Positions 50,819-61,440 of a stretch of DNA of 64,000 nucleotides are shown here, one piece after another. A program made the translations under genes and the position numbers. The number at the start of each line of letters is the position of its first letter. Positions within the stretch are counted from its first letter, which is position 1. This DNA comes from Serinus canaria (Eukaryota > Chordata > Aves > Passeriformes > Fringillidae). A model generated the notes under the pieces. It saw only the letters and a list, made by a program, of their open reading frames with translations, had not been told where the DNA came from and searched no databases. The stretch is from positions 9,563,501 to 9,627,500 of the forward strand of contig NC_066316.1 of assembly GCF_022539315.1 (NCBI RefSeq), written 5' to 3'.

Positions 50819-51260
50819 TGTTTTACGTTGGGCCCTTCTGGGGGCTCCCTGTATGGAGGAAACCCTCCTGTAGCAGTTCTGTGCCAGGAAAAAAGAGACA
50901 CATGGGACTTTTTCAGTCTTCAGCTTCTTGTTTATTGTTATTTTATCTGAAGTTTTGCACGCTGTTCACACCAGGCTCAGCACACTGGAAAAGCACCACA
51001 AAATGGCCACAAAATGGCCACAAAATGTAGAGTTTCAAGGTCTTTTAAAGTTGTCTCATCCAATTAACTCTTAACACATACATTATTTCTACTTATCTAC
51101 CAATAACTCATCCCTTGATTGTCCATGTAACCTCTGCACTCTGCTTTCCTTCACCAACCACCCTGTGCCACCAACACTGCAGAAAGTGGAGTAGATGAAG
51201 AAGAAGAAGAAGAAGAAGAAGAAGAAGAAGAAGAAGAAGAAGAAGATGATGATAATGATA

Positions 51261-51298
<38 letters not shown>

Positions 51299-51549
51299 AG
51301 AGGCTACACCCAAATTCCTCCATCTTTCTTCCTATCTACACCATTCTAAAAATCCCAAAACCTGAATTTCTCACCCAAGTGACACACTATATTACTCTCT
51401 ATTATCTGTTTCACACTTTGGTAGATTCCAGTCTATCCCAAAGTCTTGGAAGTCTTCTCCATGGGCAAAGGTTAAAGGCAGTGTTTCTCTGGGGGTCAGA
51501 ACCCCTCAGAGCAGACAGAGAAATGTTACCTGTGCCCTGGGTTCCCACA
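50819..51549 (-). mobile_element. ERV LTR (family B), copy 2, with expanded microsatellite
   Basis: This is the same LTR as 48289-48912, in the same orientation, from TGTGGGAACCCAGGGCACAG (51549, minus strand) to the GGGCCCAACG end. AATAAA is on the minus strand at 50936-50931. It is about 107 bases longer than copy 1, mostly because of the GAA/GAT tract at 51197-51298. ACAAAATGGCC is also tandemly repeated at about 50997-51027. The copies differ at many positions, so they are old or independent insertions. Confidence 0.82.
51197..51298. repeat. (GAA)16 followed by interrupted (GAT)n
   Basis: There are sixteen uninterrupted GAA units (51197-51244), then eighteen GAT-type units to 51298 with two AAT interruptions near its start. 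It lies inside an LTR at the site where the sister LTR has only short GAA runs. Open frames giving poly-His or poly-Ile/Phe on the minus strand are artefacts of this tract. Confidence 0.97.
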
Positions 51550-54449
51550 ACAACCCAAACCCCAAACAAACACGAAAAGTGAAAACCAAAGGACAAAAGA
51601 TATCATGGTTCAAACTTTTCCTCACCAGGCACTGGTATCCTGGTTTCATGGTTTGAGTGTTTGGCTATCCAAGCTCCAGGCTGGTGTATTCAAAGCTTTC
51701 TTATGCTGGTGGCATTCAAGTCTTTTTTTGTTGATGCAAGCCACATCAGCAACAGTGGAGAAAATCAAAGGAACAGAGGAAGAAAGGAAAAAAAAACAGA
51801 ATTCTGAAGAAGTGTAGAAAGGAGCAGGAGATGCTGGTATTTCTGTTCCTGCCTGTAGCAGAGCGTTTGAAATTCATCAGCACTCAGCTGACATTCCAGA
51901 AAACAGAAGTACATTTCCTTTCACTCAATTTTTGAATTCTCCAGAGGTAACAAGTGTTGCAAACAGTTCCTGGGTTTAGCTCTATTGTGTGTGGTGAATG
52001 CATACAGCACACCCACGATTAAGCAGAGAAATTCAAGTCAAAGCAGGATCTAGTTACACATTCAAGATGTATCTCCTGCTCCCTCCAATATATTCATTAC
52101 CTGGTATTGTTCCACAGCTGCTTTCATCAATGGACATTGTACAATGACAGTAAATTGGCATCTATATGGTTATGCAGAGTTGAAAAGTCCCTCATTATTT
52201 GCTGGAAGTCCTTTGGAAAGGGTGAGTTTCACCGTTTCTCAGCAGACTGGGTGCAGATGGGGCTGGGGTGTGGCAAAGGCTCTGCCACTCCCAGGAGAAG
52301 CTGGAAATATGCTGTAGCTGTTGCTTTGTCCAAAAAACTGTGGCTAGAAGGGAGGCACTGAACTGTCCCATCCACCTGTGGGTGATGGCTGTAAACACCT
52401 GGATTACCCTGGGAAAGGACACCTAAACCTTGGGAGAACTCAAATGTGGGACCTCAAAGGAAAATGATTGCCAGGGAAGATACAGAGCTTATAAAGCACA
52501 GTGCCTGCCTGGAGTTTGATAATAAAAAACTTTTACAAAGAGATGTCTTCTGTGTAAGCACCAAAACAGTGAGCTCCTGAGTCACAGGGGAGGAACTCTG
52601 GGAGCAGACTTCTGCCCCTGGCCAGGTTTGGTTGGAAGGTGTGTGCATGATTTGTAGGGTGGCTGTTTTCAGGTGTTTTAAGGGTGCTGTGTGGCCACAG
52701 CTCCACTCTGAGTGCCTGGCAGAAGGTCACACAGGGTAATTCCTGGTGGGCTGCTGACAGGGCTGAGGCAGACAAACCCTTGGAGGCACATTTGGGTTTT
52801 CCCAAGCCAAGAGCAGCAGGGGTAACCAGGCCAGGAGAGCCTGGGAGCACCTGCTCTGAGTTTCTGCAGGGTGTTTTTCCAGGAGAAACATCTCCTTACA
52901 ATTGTCTCACCCCTGACCCAACACCCAGGCCCACATCTGCCCCACATATCACTGAGGGGACAGGCAGCTTTGTGCCAGCTATCTGCGCAAGGCTGGGAAG
53001 TGGGAGTAAATCCTGCACTTTATCCTGCCCAGAATCATCCTCATGGAGAGAGCTGTAGAGCTTAAAATGGTGTTCAGTCACAGCTTTTCCTGTTAAAAAT
53101 CCTTCCAGAAAGAATTCTTCTTACACACCTGGGAACTGTGAGTCCCATTCATTCAACTGTGAGCCCCTCTCCCTGATTTTGGAGAATTCCCCATTTTCTA
53201 AAAGCTGGAGAAAGAGCTTTTTTTCTCCTCCAAGACTGGCAGATCATACAGCTGAAAGTAGAAAATTGGTTCATATTAATATGTGAACATGCTAATTTAT
53301 GCATCTGATTGATATTATTCCGTAATTAAATTATATTCCCATGGTGCGTATAACATCAGGGTTGTAGTAATACAAATAATTAGTAATTAGCTCTAATCAG
53401 ATCAGTTAGCAAATGCCAGATTCCAGATGAATAAGCTGACCAGCAGTGTCTGTGGTGAGGAAAGCCAAGAAAGAAGGAAGAAAAGATAATTTGTGTTGAT
53501 GGATAGGGGAGGAAGTGAAAATAACAGGAAATCCATTTTCAAGAGAACTCCCCTGCCAAAGAAAACAAGAATGCAGCCCTTAAAGATGCTCTGGGCCGTA
53601 GCCATGAGCCTGCAGCTCAGCTGCTAGAAGACATTCCACTCTGACCTCTCACACCCTGCCCTGAGTCCCTCCCAAAAGCCTCTTAGGATGTTTTGGTGCT
53701 GGACTGAAAGAAGGGCCAGTCCAGAATCAGGCACAGGGCACCTTCAGCCAACAGGACATTCCTCAGCTGCCCCCCAGCTGACAGCTCCTTGGACATGACA
53801 AGTGATGAGGGCACATCAGTCTTCCTCAAAAGGCCTTTGGCACCTTGGCCTGGGAATTTTAGGAATGGGTTCCTACTGAGCTGCTCCCACTATCTCCAGG
53901 CAGCTGCAAGGGGGCTTAGGACAACTGACCCCGGGTCATGGAGAATTTCTCTACAGAAAAATGAAATATGAAAATCTGTGAATGGGACTTCCTAGCTGAG
54001 AGGTTAATATTGCAATCTGAACAGTTTTTCTTGGCTCAAACCAGAAAAATATTGTGCTTTCCCTGTTCTCTCAAAAAAATAAACAAAGTGTTTAAAATAA
54101 TTTTAGTCTGGATCTGTCAAACAAAGTCAGAACATTCAAGATGTGCTCTTGCCAGGCGAACTGCACTTGGACCTGTACCAAATATTTCAGACAAATAATT
54201 TCTAAAGAAAGTACCTGGCATTGTATCTACAAAACATCAGTGTGAAATATTTTGTGATTGTGAAAGGGTTTTGCTTTTTATTTTCTCAATTGTAAGATGT
54301 CCTTGAAATGAACACTTTCCTGCAGCCAAACTTCTCTGTGTTTAAATGATATTTTGTGATGAAAAATATTCTTAGCAAACACAAAACAATTGCTGCTGTG
54401 TGCCAAGTTAATGCCAACAGGTTCCTCTCTTCGAGGGCAGCAGGAAAAC
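51550..54449. other. Unique non-coding DNA
   Basis: No gene is recognised. It includes the homeodomain-site-rich segment 53262-53400, listed separately. Confidence 0.55.
53262..53400. promoter_or_regulatory. Candidate conserved enhancer-like element
   Basis: About 140 AT-rich bases hold 13 TAAT/ATTA cores by my count. They include TAATTAAATTA, AATAATTAGTAATTAG and a perfect 12-base palindrome CATATTAATATG (53272-53283) next to TGTGAACATG. TAAT cores are the usual homeodomain recognition word. The role is inferred from motif density alone. Confidence 0.35.
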
Positions 54450-55260
54450 AGAGGTGTGGTAAATTGTCACACTTGCTACAGAGTTGGTTGAAGTCAGGGA
54501 TTATTTAATGATCAAGAAAAGCCTGAACAGGGCTTCCTGCTGATCTTGCACCCGTCTTGAGCAAGGGCTAACAACAAAATGATGTCTGAGGTGAACCAAA
54601 GTGATTGTTTAACCTTTTGTATCAACGATTAATGCTGATCAGAAGTAACCAAGACCCTCATTGAGTGTTATTTACACTTTCACCCCTTAGAATGCACATG
54701 AAGAGCAAAGATGATATGCCTTACATGTATGGCCTCTGTCACCAACACCCACCCTATGAAATACAGTTGTCATTCTCTTTGGGAAGGACTTAAAATTTTG
54801 TATAAAAAAGAAGGAGTTTCACAGGAAAGAAAAAGAGAAGAGAAAAAAAGAAGAAGAAAACAAGAGAAAAACACCTCTACTTGCTCAGGATTGGTTGATG
54901 GACTTTTCCTCTCACAAAGGGATACTTTCAGGTGAGATTTCTGCCTCCAACTGCATTGGAACAGACCCAGACATATTTTAATATATATGTCTAATAAATC
55001 TCTGTTACTATACCTTCTGTCCAGGCACACTCTGTAGTTTGTGCATTTATCACCAGCAACCTCAGACTGCTTTCCCTTTGCTTCAATAAACCACACTATT
55101 TGTGAATCTGGGTTCTGGGTGTTCTTACTGAATTCAGCCAGACCTATGGTATCATTAAATCACACTATTCATGAATCTGTCATCATGAAAGTTCTTGTTG
55201 AACAGGAACAAACTCACAGTGCTGAATTGGTAATAAATGGAAATAAGGTCTGTCTGCACC
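54450..55260 (+). mobile_element. Probable ERV LTR with own TATA box and poly(A) signal
   Basis: The plus strand has TTTTGTATAAAAAAG (TATA at 54801), a purine-rich stretch, then CTAATAAATC (AATAAA at 54993-54998) followed by CTCTGTTACTATACC. This is an LTR-like U3-R-U5 arrangement. A segment of about 28 bases (ATAAACCACACTATTTGTGA / TTAAATCACACTATTCATGA, each followed by ATCTG) is repeated about 70 bases apart at 55085 and 55154. From memory it resembles a known avian ERV LTR. Boundaries are approximate. Confidence 0.45.
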
Positions 55261-58200
55261 CAGCCCCTCAGAGCCCTGAGTGCCACCAAGAAGGTTTATT
55301 TTATCCCAAGTCTCTGTGTGCTTGACTCAACAGGTGGTTGCTTGGGCTTTTATTTTTTTTTTTCCCATTTTATGCTTCAACAAGCCATTGGCTGCTTGAA
55401 AGTTACTGGTGGGAGTTCACATTTCACACTGTTTTCAGAAGTGCCACTGTTAGGTGTTATCTTAAAAGTCTTCCTCTTGCATGTTCCCCCTTCAATGAGA
55501 TGTTTTGGTTACTTACTCACAATTCAGTTTTGTGAGTTGCCACTGGTTACCAACAATTTAGTAATAATACAAGCTGTTGGTTCACTAAGCTGTTTTTGAA
55601 AGAAAATCTATATTAGCTAGCCTATATTGGTTCCTTTGAGCATTTATTTATTTGTTGTGATCACTCTTGCTGCTTGAGTATGTCTCAAATGAGTAGAAAA
55701 AAATTAATATACCAGGACTATGGCAGGTCTTCTAAAAATGTGATGGATAAGCCAGTTCTTGGATGGAACAATGAAATGTAGCCCCAGGTACTCTAAGGTC
55801 CTACACACAGAACAGCATCTTTAATCCTGGAGATTCTAGACGGCAGGATGACTCCAGAGAGGTGGCAGATAACTTAGATGAGCTCTGAAGGCTTAGCAAA
55901 AGACAGAGATTAAATCCATGGCTAAGCTGGATCAAGGGCTGACTCCCTGAGGCTGTGTCCTTTCCATTGTAAAACAATGAGGGGATGCTGCTGAGGATGT
56001 GCTACTACCACTCCCATGCACAACCACCAGTTTGACCCCACTAAGTGGCAGCAAAAGATGCACTGGGCAAAGGTAGAAGGGAGAGAAGCAGCAAGCAGCT
56101 GACTCAAAAATATAGCAGGGAAAGTTCAGCTCTCACAGCCTGCTGTCCCCTCTGCAGGAGATTATTGAGCAGTTTGCTGTTATTTTTATTGCTGAAGTTG
56201 CAGCCTGCTCCTTGATTGAGAACAAAACTGATTTCTTTTTCTCTCTCAGCATTTCTCATATGCCTGTATGTGAGTATGGGTATCTTATGTGTAAAGGTAC
56301 CTGTGTATATGTATATAAATGTATGGATGTGTATCTGCACCTGTAGAGCACCAAGAAAGCAGGAGTCTGAAAGAGGAGTCTGAAACACCACTGAATGTTC
56401 TGGAAGGACAAACTGAATGTGTATGCAAACACCTGACCTTGTTTTGGGGAGGCAGGGCTGCCGTAATCCATCTGGTGCATCAATTCAGATGCTTTTCCTC
56501 TGCTCAAGCTCAGTCTGTTGCTTGCAAGGAAATTCTTCAGAGGGAGGGTTTTGACCAAAGCAACACTGAGCTATCAGCCAAGAGAAGGTGGCTTTCTTCC
56601 CAGCCACATGGCACTCTGGCTGTGTGCATTCATAAATTGGATGTAGCAAATTAGAGATTCTCTCCTACCTCCCACCTCACAACACCTCACTCACGGGGGC
56701 CTTTTCCTCCCCTCTGCTTGCTCCTGCAGATCCTGAAGTGCAGATCACCTGGTTATAAGTGCACTTGGACACGTCCAAGGAGGGACATGTGATGGCACAC
56801 AGGAGCACCACCCACCTTCTGACAGCTGCTTGGAGCAGGTTCCCCAGAGCTGCCTCATGATTAGTAAACAGCAGACATATGTTGTGCTCACCACACAACC
56901 TTCAGCTTGTAACAGTGCTGGCAGCTCCTGCTCTCTCTCCTTCCTTTGGCACTGCTGTGATCCTGATGTCTGCAGCACTGAGTCATGCCACCATGTCTGG
57001 AGCAAAGCCCACTGCTCTTTTGCTCACAAGGGGAGCAGGACTGGTGACCTGACTGCCTGACCATGCTTTGTTGAGGGTGTCACTACAGCAGCATCTGTGA
57101 GCAAAGGCATGAAGCCAGCAAAGAGCATCCTTTGTGCTGGCTGACACTGACAGATGCTGGTGCTGGGTGCTGAAACGGGCTGGATTAGTTTAATTGAAAA
57201 AACTGACATTGTTCTTGTCACCCATCTCCACCTCTGCCTCCTAGCTTGGATTTGAAGCTCTCTAAGCCAAGGACAGATATTTAGATTGCATCTTGCCCTG
57301 AAGAAATCTCTCAGGTGCAGCCCTTCTGCAGATTCTCATCCTGTGGTCTTGCCTTAGTCAGACAAGTGTAATGATCTCTGAGACTGGAGCCAGACGTGGC
57401 TTATTGTGCCCTCTGACTGAAGTTCCAGCCTTGGCTGGGGCTTTCAGCAGTGTTCTCTGATGTCAAAACACAGGCCACTCTCTCTTTGTGCCCTTTCTCA
57501 TATCCTCCTTCCACTAAAGTTCACAGGCACTTAATTGCATTACATTTTTGGCTGCCTTTGAATTTCCTTTGCAAGTCAGCAGGTGGCATTTCCCAAATTG
57601 TGAGAGATGTGTGGCAGCCAGCCCGGAGAAGGTGGCTGTCACTTCCTCTGCTGTTCTCCCCTTGGTGTACAGTGATGTTCCCAAGCTATGCCCTCTTGTT
57701 TCCTCAGCAGGGAGCTCTTGCAAGCTGGCTCTGTGGTGGGAATTGCCTGCATGATGGGAGAAATTAATTTCAGACAGAGCTATAAAAATGCTCAAGGCTA
57801 GGAGATTCCCAAATGAAGGCAAAAAAATAAAAAAAAATCGATGGAGGTAGCAGGGAGTTATGAAATCCTGTCAGATGACAGATGCAATATTAGTCTCTGA
57901 CCCAGCAAATTATTTGCTGAGTGTCTCTGTTCCCTTCAACTGTGAGATTCTCAGAAAGAAGGATTTTTTTTCTTCCCTCTCAGTGAATCTCCAGCACTCC
58001 TCATGAATCTTTTGAGGTTGATCCACGATGACATCCTACATTATACAATTAAGTTGGAGCTTTCTGACCCTGGTCTTTACAGTCTGGGATTTTTCCTTGC
58101 AGCTGATCTTAGGTATCACAACAGCTTGTCAAAGGTTAAAGACACCAGTGCCATTTCTTTCTTCTCATCAACCAGTATAGCAAAAGGCTCTCACTTCAGA

Positions 58201-59164
58201 AAGGTTTCTCTCCTCCCTCTCTGGGGTGGAAGAGATCTATTGTAAACTAAAGAAGATGTCCCTGTATCCAAACATAGGAGCTCACTGCATATGGAACATT
58301 CCTGCTCTTCCCCAAGGATGAGAGAATGACCCCGTGGGGTAAACTGGTGCTGTCTGAGAGAAAGCAGGTGTTGGTGGCACTTTCTGGTCTTCATGCCATA
58401 GACTTAGAGGATTTTAGATGTTTAGATGATTGTATCTGCTCTGCCAACCAGAGATGTTACAGCAGGCCACGACAGCATCACTTTTCTTAGGAAGACACAG
58501 ATGCCTGTTCAGCTCCTCAGTGACCCACAGCTCAGACAATCAGCAAACTGCACCCCTCCTAAGGCACAAAAGCAATCACTGGGAGCTTTGTCCCCACTCC
58601 CATCTGCAGTGAGGCTCAGGTCCACCTCCCCAGCATGCAGACCCCCTTTAGCTTCCTTGCTCATCACCCTGGGCTGCCATTCCAAGTGCCAGCTCCATGT
58701 CACACCGTGGGTTTCTTCAGGATGTGGAGCACAAGAATACCGACTTTCAGCCAGGTGATGTTTCCAAGAGTGCTCCTGCTGTTCAGATTTTTCACACAGT
58801 GTTGCTGTTCCTGCTTGCTGCTCACTGGGGGGTCCTGGGGACATGGAAAGCTGAATCCCTGTGTTTGGAATGCTATTTTTAAAGCTGGGGGCAAGGGCCC
58901 CTGTGGTGTTTTTAGGGCTGCCCTTGTGGGAGAGTTTTTCCTACCTCTGGAACTGGCTTTTGCATCTCAGGTTAATATTCAGCCAGCCCCATCACCAAAG
59001 ATCATAAGGCACAGTCCTCAGCCTTAAGATTGGTTTTAAAATGACATTACTATTGTTGTTTTTAGGCTTGCTTAATGACCTCACAGTACCTGTATTTGCT
59101 TTCTAATCTTTTGGAGCTCCAGGTATACTTCAAATCAAGGCTAGGAAATACTAGTTCCTTTTCC
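55261..59164. other. Unique non-coding DNA downstream of SYNDIG1
   Basis: No gene is recognised in 3.9 kb. Open frames up to 130 codons near 58430-59027 overlap on both strands and carry no domain. A short T run lies at 55350-55361, and an A-rich run at 57820-57838. Confidence 0.55.
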
Positions 59165-59194
59165 TTTAAGGGAATAATCAGAGGGTTTTTATTC
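59165..59194 (-). terminator. SYNDIG1: Candidate distal poly(A) signal of SYNDIG1
   Basis: The plus strand has TTTTTATTCAATACC around 59187-59201, which gives AATAAA on the minus strand roughly 2.05 kb past the stop codon. If used, the 3' UTR would contain a CR1 remnant (59281-59425) and an AT palindrome (59902-59925). The downstream bases are less clearly G/T-rich than at the proximal site. Confidence 0.3.
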
Positions 59195-59280
59195 AATACC
59201 ATGTACTCCAAAGCTCAGGCTTTATGAGAAAAACTGAAAAATTTCCCACAAATCATGCATAATACATATGCAGAATGGAC

Positions 59281-59425
59281 TGGGAGCACATTGCCAGTCT
59301 CCAGGCTTAGCTGGTAGCCCAACAATTTGCCATCTAATGTGGATGGAATCCCTGTCTATGGCAGGGGGGTTAGGTCTAAACAATTTGTAAGCTCCCATCC
59401 CACTGAAATCATTCTATGGTTCTGT
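59281..59425 (+). mobile_element. Degraded CR1 LINE 3' end
   Basis: The stretch around 59345-59425 matches the usual CR1 3' end pattern: GAATCCCTGTCTATGGCAGG, then a G-rich stretch, then text ending in ATTCTATGGTTCTGTGA. The octamer tail is mutated. The 5' part is too diverged to place its boundary. It is an old, 5'-truncated copy in sense orientation. Confidence 0.7.
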
Positions 59426-59890
59426 GAATTCAATGCCAAAAGACCTGTCAGTGACTACAACAGGCTTTTGAGTCCAGGGACAGCATGAGATGGTGCATAC
59501 AAGTACCTCTCAAGGTAGCTGGACTGGGTGCCCTGGGCCAAGTTTCACTCAGTCTGAAGCTTCACATCCACCCCAAAAAAAAGTGTCACACAAAGCACCA
59601 GTAGCTGTATACCATGTGTTTTAATAAACCGTATAGCTACCAGAAAAATAGGATTGCATGTGTTCGTTCTCCCCCACCCCCCAAAACAAAAGAAATCAAA
59701 TTCAAACCAAAATAATGGAAACCTAAAACAAGAGGAAAAAACTGTCCTGGAGCAAAGATGACGCACAATACAGAGTAGGAGGAAAACATCTTTGATGACA
59801 TCCTTGTTCAAAGAAACCATATTTGTAAAACACGAGGCAGTTGAATAATAAAATGATCATTGATTTGATTGGTTTTCCCCTCTCTGTGTG

Positions 59891-59925
59891 TATGTGTATA
59901 TATATATATGTAGCTACATATATAT
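59891..59925. repeat. TG/TA microsatellite with a perfect 24-bp palindrome
   Basis: A short TG-then-TA dinucleotide run leads into a perfect inverted repeat at 59902-59925, centred on TAGCTA, with arms of 12 bases. The next pair outward (901/926) is T:G. In a long SYNDIG1 3' UTR it would form a simple RNA hairpin. Confidence 0.85.
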
Positions 59926-60919
59926 GCCTATGCTGTTACACCCTGGGATGGGACGAAATGTTTAGACAAAAAAAATAGTTGAATGCAGGGAAATTTGTAA
60001 GACAAAAAAACCAGCTGAGTGTGGGGAGCAATAAAGAAGAAAATAAATGTATCATTTCAGTCAGTGAAGGAAAGACAAGGTTCAATTCCCCTACAATTTA
60101 CCACTGCTCTGCTTATCGGGGAACAGACTTGTCTCTCCATGGCTATGCCGTGTCCCTGATGCACAGCTGAGCTGTGAGCTTCTGATCTGAGTGGTATTCA
60201 CTGGTCTGTGTATGAGCAGGACCCCAGAAATGTATGAAGCATTCCTTTCTCTGGTTAATTCCCATGCTTTACCATGATTTCTTTTTTTTTAATTAAAAAC
60301 TTATTAGTATTTCAGTTTGCTTTTTTCCCCAGGTTTCTTGCACTGACTGCTGAGCAGGTCTCCACAGCAAGGTGGAGCAGCCCAGATGAGCAATAATGCC
60401 ACAGTAAAGTGCTGTTATCACAATGTGACAGGATGGAGGAATTAATTTTACAACGGATCTCATGTTACTTCAGAATTGTACTCTGTCTGCAGAGCCGAGT
60501 CATGCAGTTGTAACCTCAGCTCTTCCTCACTGAGTGGGCCTGTAGGGCACACCTTAATCCAAAATCAAGGAAAGGAAGTAAAAATGTTTTTAATTTCCTT
60601 TTCTCCTTCCATGGAAACCTACCCCAAACAAGAAGAGTAGGCAATACCACCCTACCTGGAGGTGTCTGATTCACTCTTAGGCAAATGAGTCCTGCATTCA
60701 ATAGACAGAACAAGCCATGTTCTTCCTCTTGTTTTTATATTGCTCTTTCAGAGAACCAGTTGCTGTCCGTGCTTTCCCAGATCTCAGTGCCGTGCTTAAC
60801 GAGCAAATTAAGCACAAGCTCATGCTGGCTGCAAAGTTCAGGTGACCAAGAGGGTAATAAGAGAACAGCTCAGTTTGCCAGATGCTTGTAAACACCATAT
60901 TGAAAAGAAGGCAAAGGCA

Positions 60920-60962
60920 AAACACCCTTCTCCACACTTCCCCCGTTTTCCTTCCCTTTATT
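60920..60962 (-). terminator. SYNDIG1: Candidate proximal poly(A) signal of SYNDIG1
   Basis: The plus strand reads TTTATT at 60957-60962, which is AATAAA on the minus strand, about 280 bases after the stop codon. Within about 35 bases downstream the minus strand is rich in G and T (GTGTGGAGAAGGGTGTTTTG), as expected of a downstream cleavage-stimulation element. Use of this site is inferred and not shown. Confidence 0.5.
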
Positions 60963-61238
60963 TTTTTCTTCTTTTCATTCTTTGTATCTCTTTTGCTCTT
61001 TCTTTCCCTTTTTTGTACAGGGGTTGATGAAGATAAGCAAGACTTGTGCATCACAAATGGTGGAACTCCCCCCCAGCCCCTCCAGCTTCCCACTCTACAA
61101 CAATGCACAAGCCCACCTCATCCGGTACCTGCCCCCAGAAAGTGTTTGTCTGTTTTTGGAAAACCGCTCAGTCTGATGTGCTGGGGACTCCTGCAGTGCA
61201 GGAGCTGGCTTGGCTGGCTCTTCCCCCTTTCCTGAGGC
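60940..61238 (-). other. SYNDIG1: SYNDIG1 3' UTR, proximal form
   Basis: This is sequence immediately downstream of the SYNDIG1 stop on the minus strand, ending near the first AATAAA (60962-60957). The start is certain because of the stop codon. The end is inferred from the poly(A) signal and the G/T-rich bases just beyond it. A longer form to about 59170 is also possible. Confidence 0.55.
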
Positions 61239-61397
61239 TCATAGGTGGTTGTTCTTTGACAGGTAGGCAATAAGAGCCACAGCTACCCCGACGTAGATGC
61301 CAGTTCCGATTGTGATGGACAGGACAGCCAGGAAGAGAGCTCGCCGGGAGCTGGAGCTTGCGTGGTGGAAATCCCCCTTGGCCACTGCTTTGTTTGT
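61239..61397 (-). CDS. SYNDIG1: SYNDIG1 terminal coding exon (C-terminal 52 residues plus stop)
   Basis: This is the last coding exon of synapse differentiation-inducing gene 1, a CD225/dispanin-family membrane protein that associates with AMPA receptors and promotes excitatory synapse maturation (known for the family). The minus strand reads [19 protein letters not shown], then a hydrophobic stretch beginning [14 protein letters not shown], and ends in the exact C-terminus [13 protein letters not shown] before a TGA at 61241-61239. The hydrophobic stretch is the C-terminal membrane-embedded segment. As I recall human SYNDIG1 (258 aa), only a few positions differ: F and H in GDFHHAS, S for T in ASSSS, and I for V in GTGIYVG. 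The exon starts right after a CTTGCAG acceptor, in phase 0, with Thr as its first residue. Upstream in-frame codons (MLLLLYLLQ) are intron and are excluded. Earlier exons are not in the window. The paralogue SYNDIG1L is less likely because of the KNNHL end. Confidence 0.95.
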   Translation of the reverse strand, partial: TNKAVAKGDFHHASSSSRRALFLAVLSITIGTGIYVGVAVALIAYLSKNNHL

Positions 61398-61440
61398 CTG
61401 CAAGAGATACAACAACAACAACACCAGATTTTTATTTGTT
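61398..61440 (-). promoter_or_regulatory. SYNDIG1: Splice acceptor of the last SYNDIG1 intron
   Basis: On the minus strand the bases before the exon read as a T-rich tract with repeated GTT units, followed by ATCTCTTGCAG. The AG at 61399-61398 is followed directly by the ACA codon for the first conserved residue (Thr of TNKAVAKGD). This fixes the exon boundary and gives intron phase 0. Confidence 0.85.

Larger units (their letters stand above)
59195..60919 (-). other. Region downstream of SYNDIG1, possible extended 3' UTR
   Basis: This AT-rich stretch on the transcribed side of SYNDIG1 has no recognisable coding exon. It holds a degraded CR1 3' end, a TA-rich palindrome and several A- and T-rich runs. 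Whether it is transcribed depends on which poly(A) signal is used. Confidence 0.35.

Noticed and set aside
51089..51323. Minus-strand open frames with long poly-His, poly-Leu, poly-Ile and poly-Phe runs
   Set aside because: They are translations of the GAA/GAT microsatellite inside an LTR and not proteins.
48289..51549. Intact provirus between the two family B LTRs
   Set aside because: No primer-binding site, polypurine tract, target-site duplication or retroviral protein motif was found, and the LTRs are well diverged.
61398..61424. In-frame Met-start extension of the SYNDIG1 exon (MLLLLYLLQ)
   Set aside because: These codons are the intron polypyrimidine tract before the CAG acceptor. The homologous protein has a different sequence before TNKAVAKGD.
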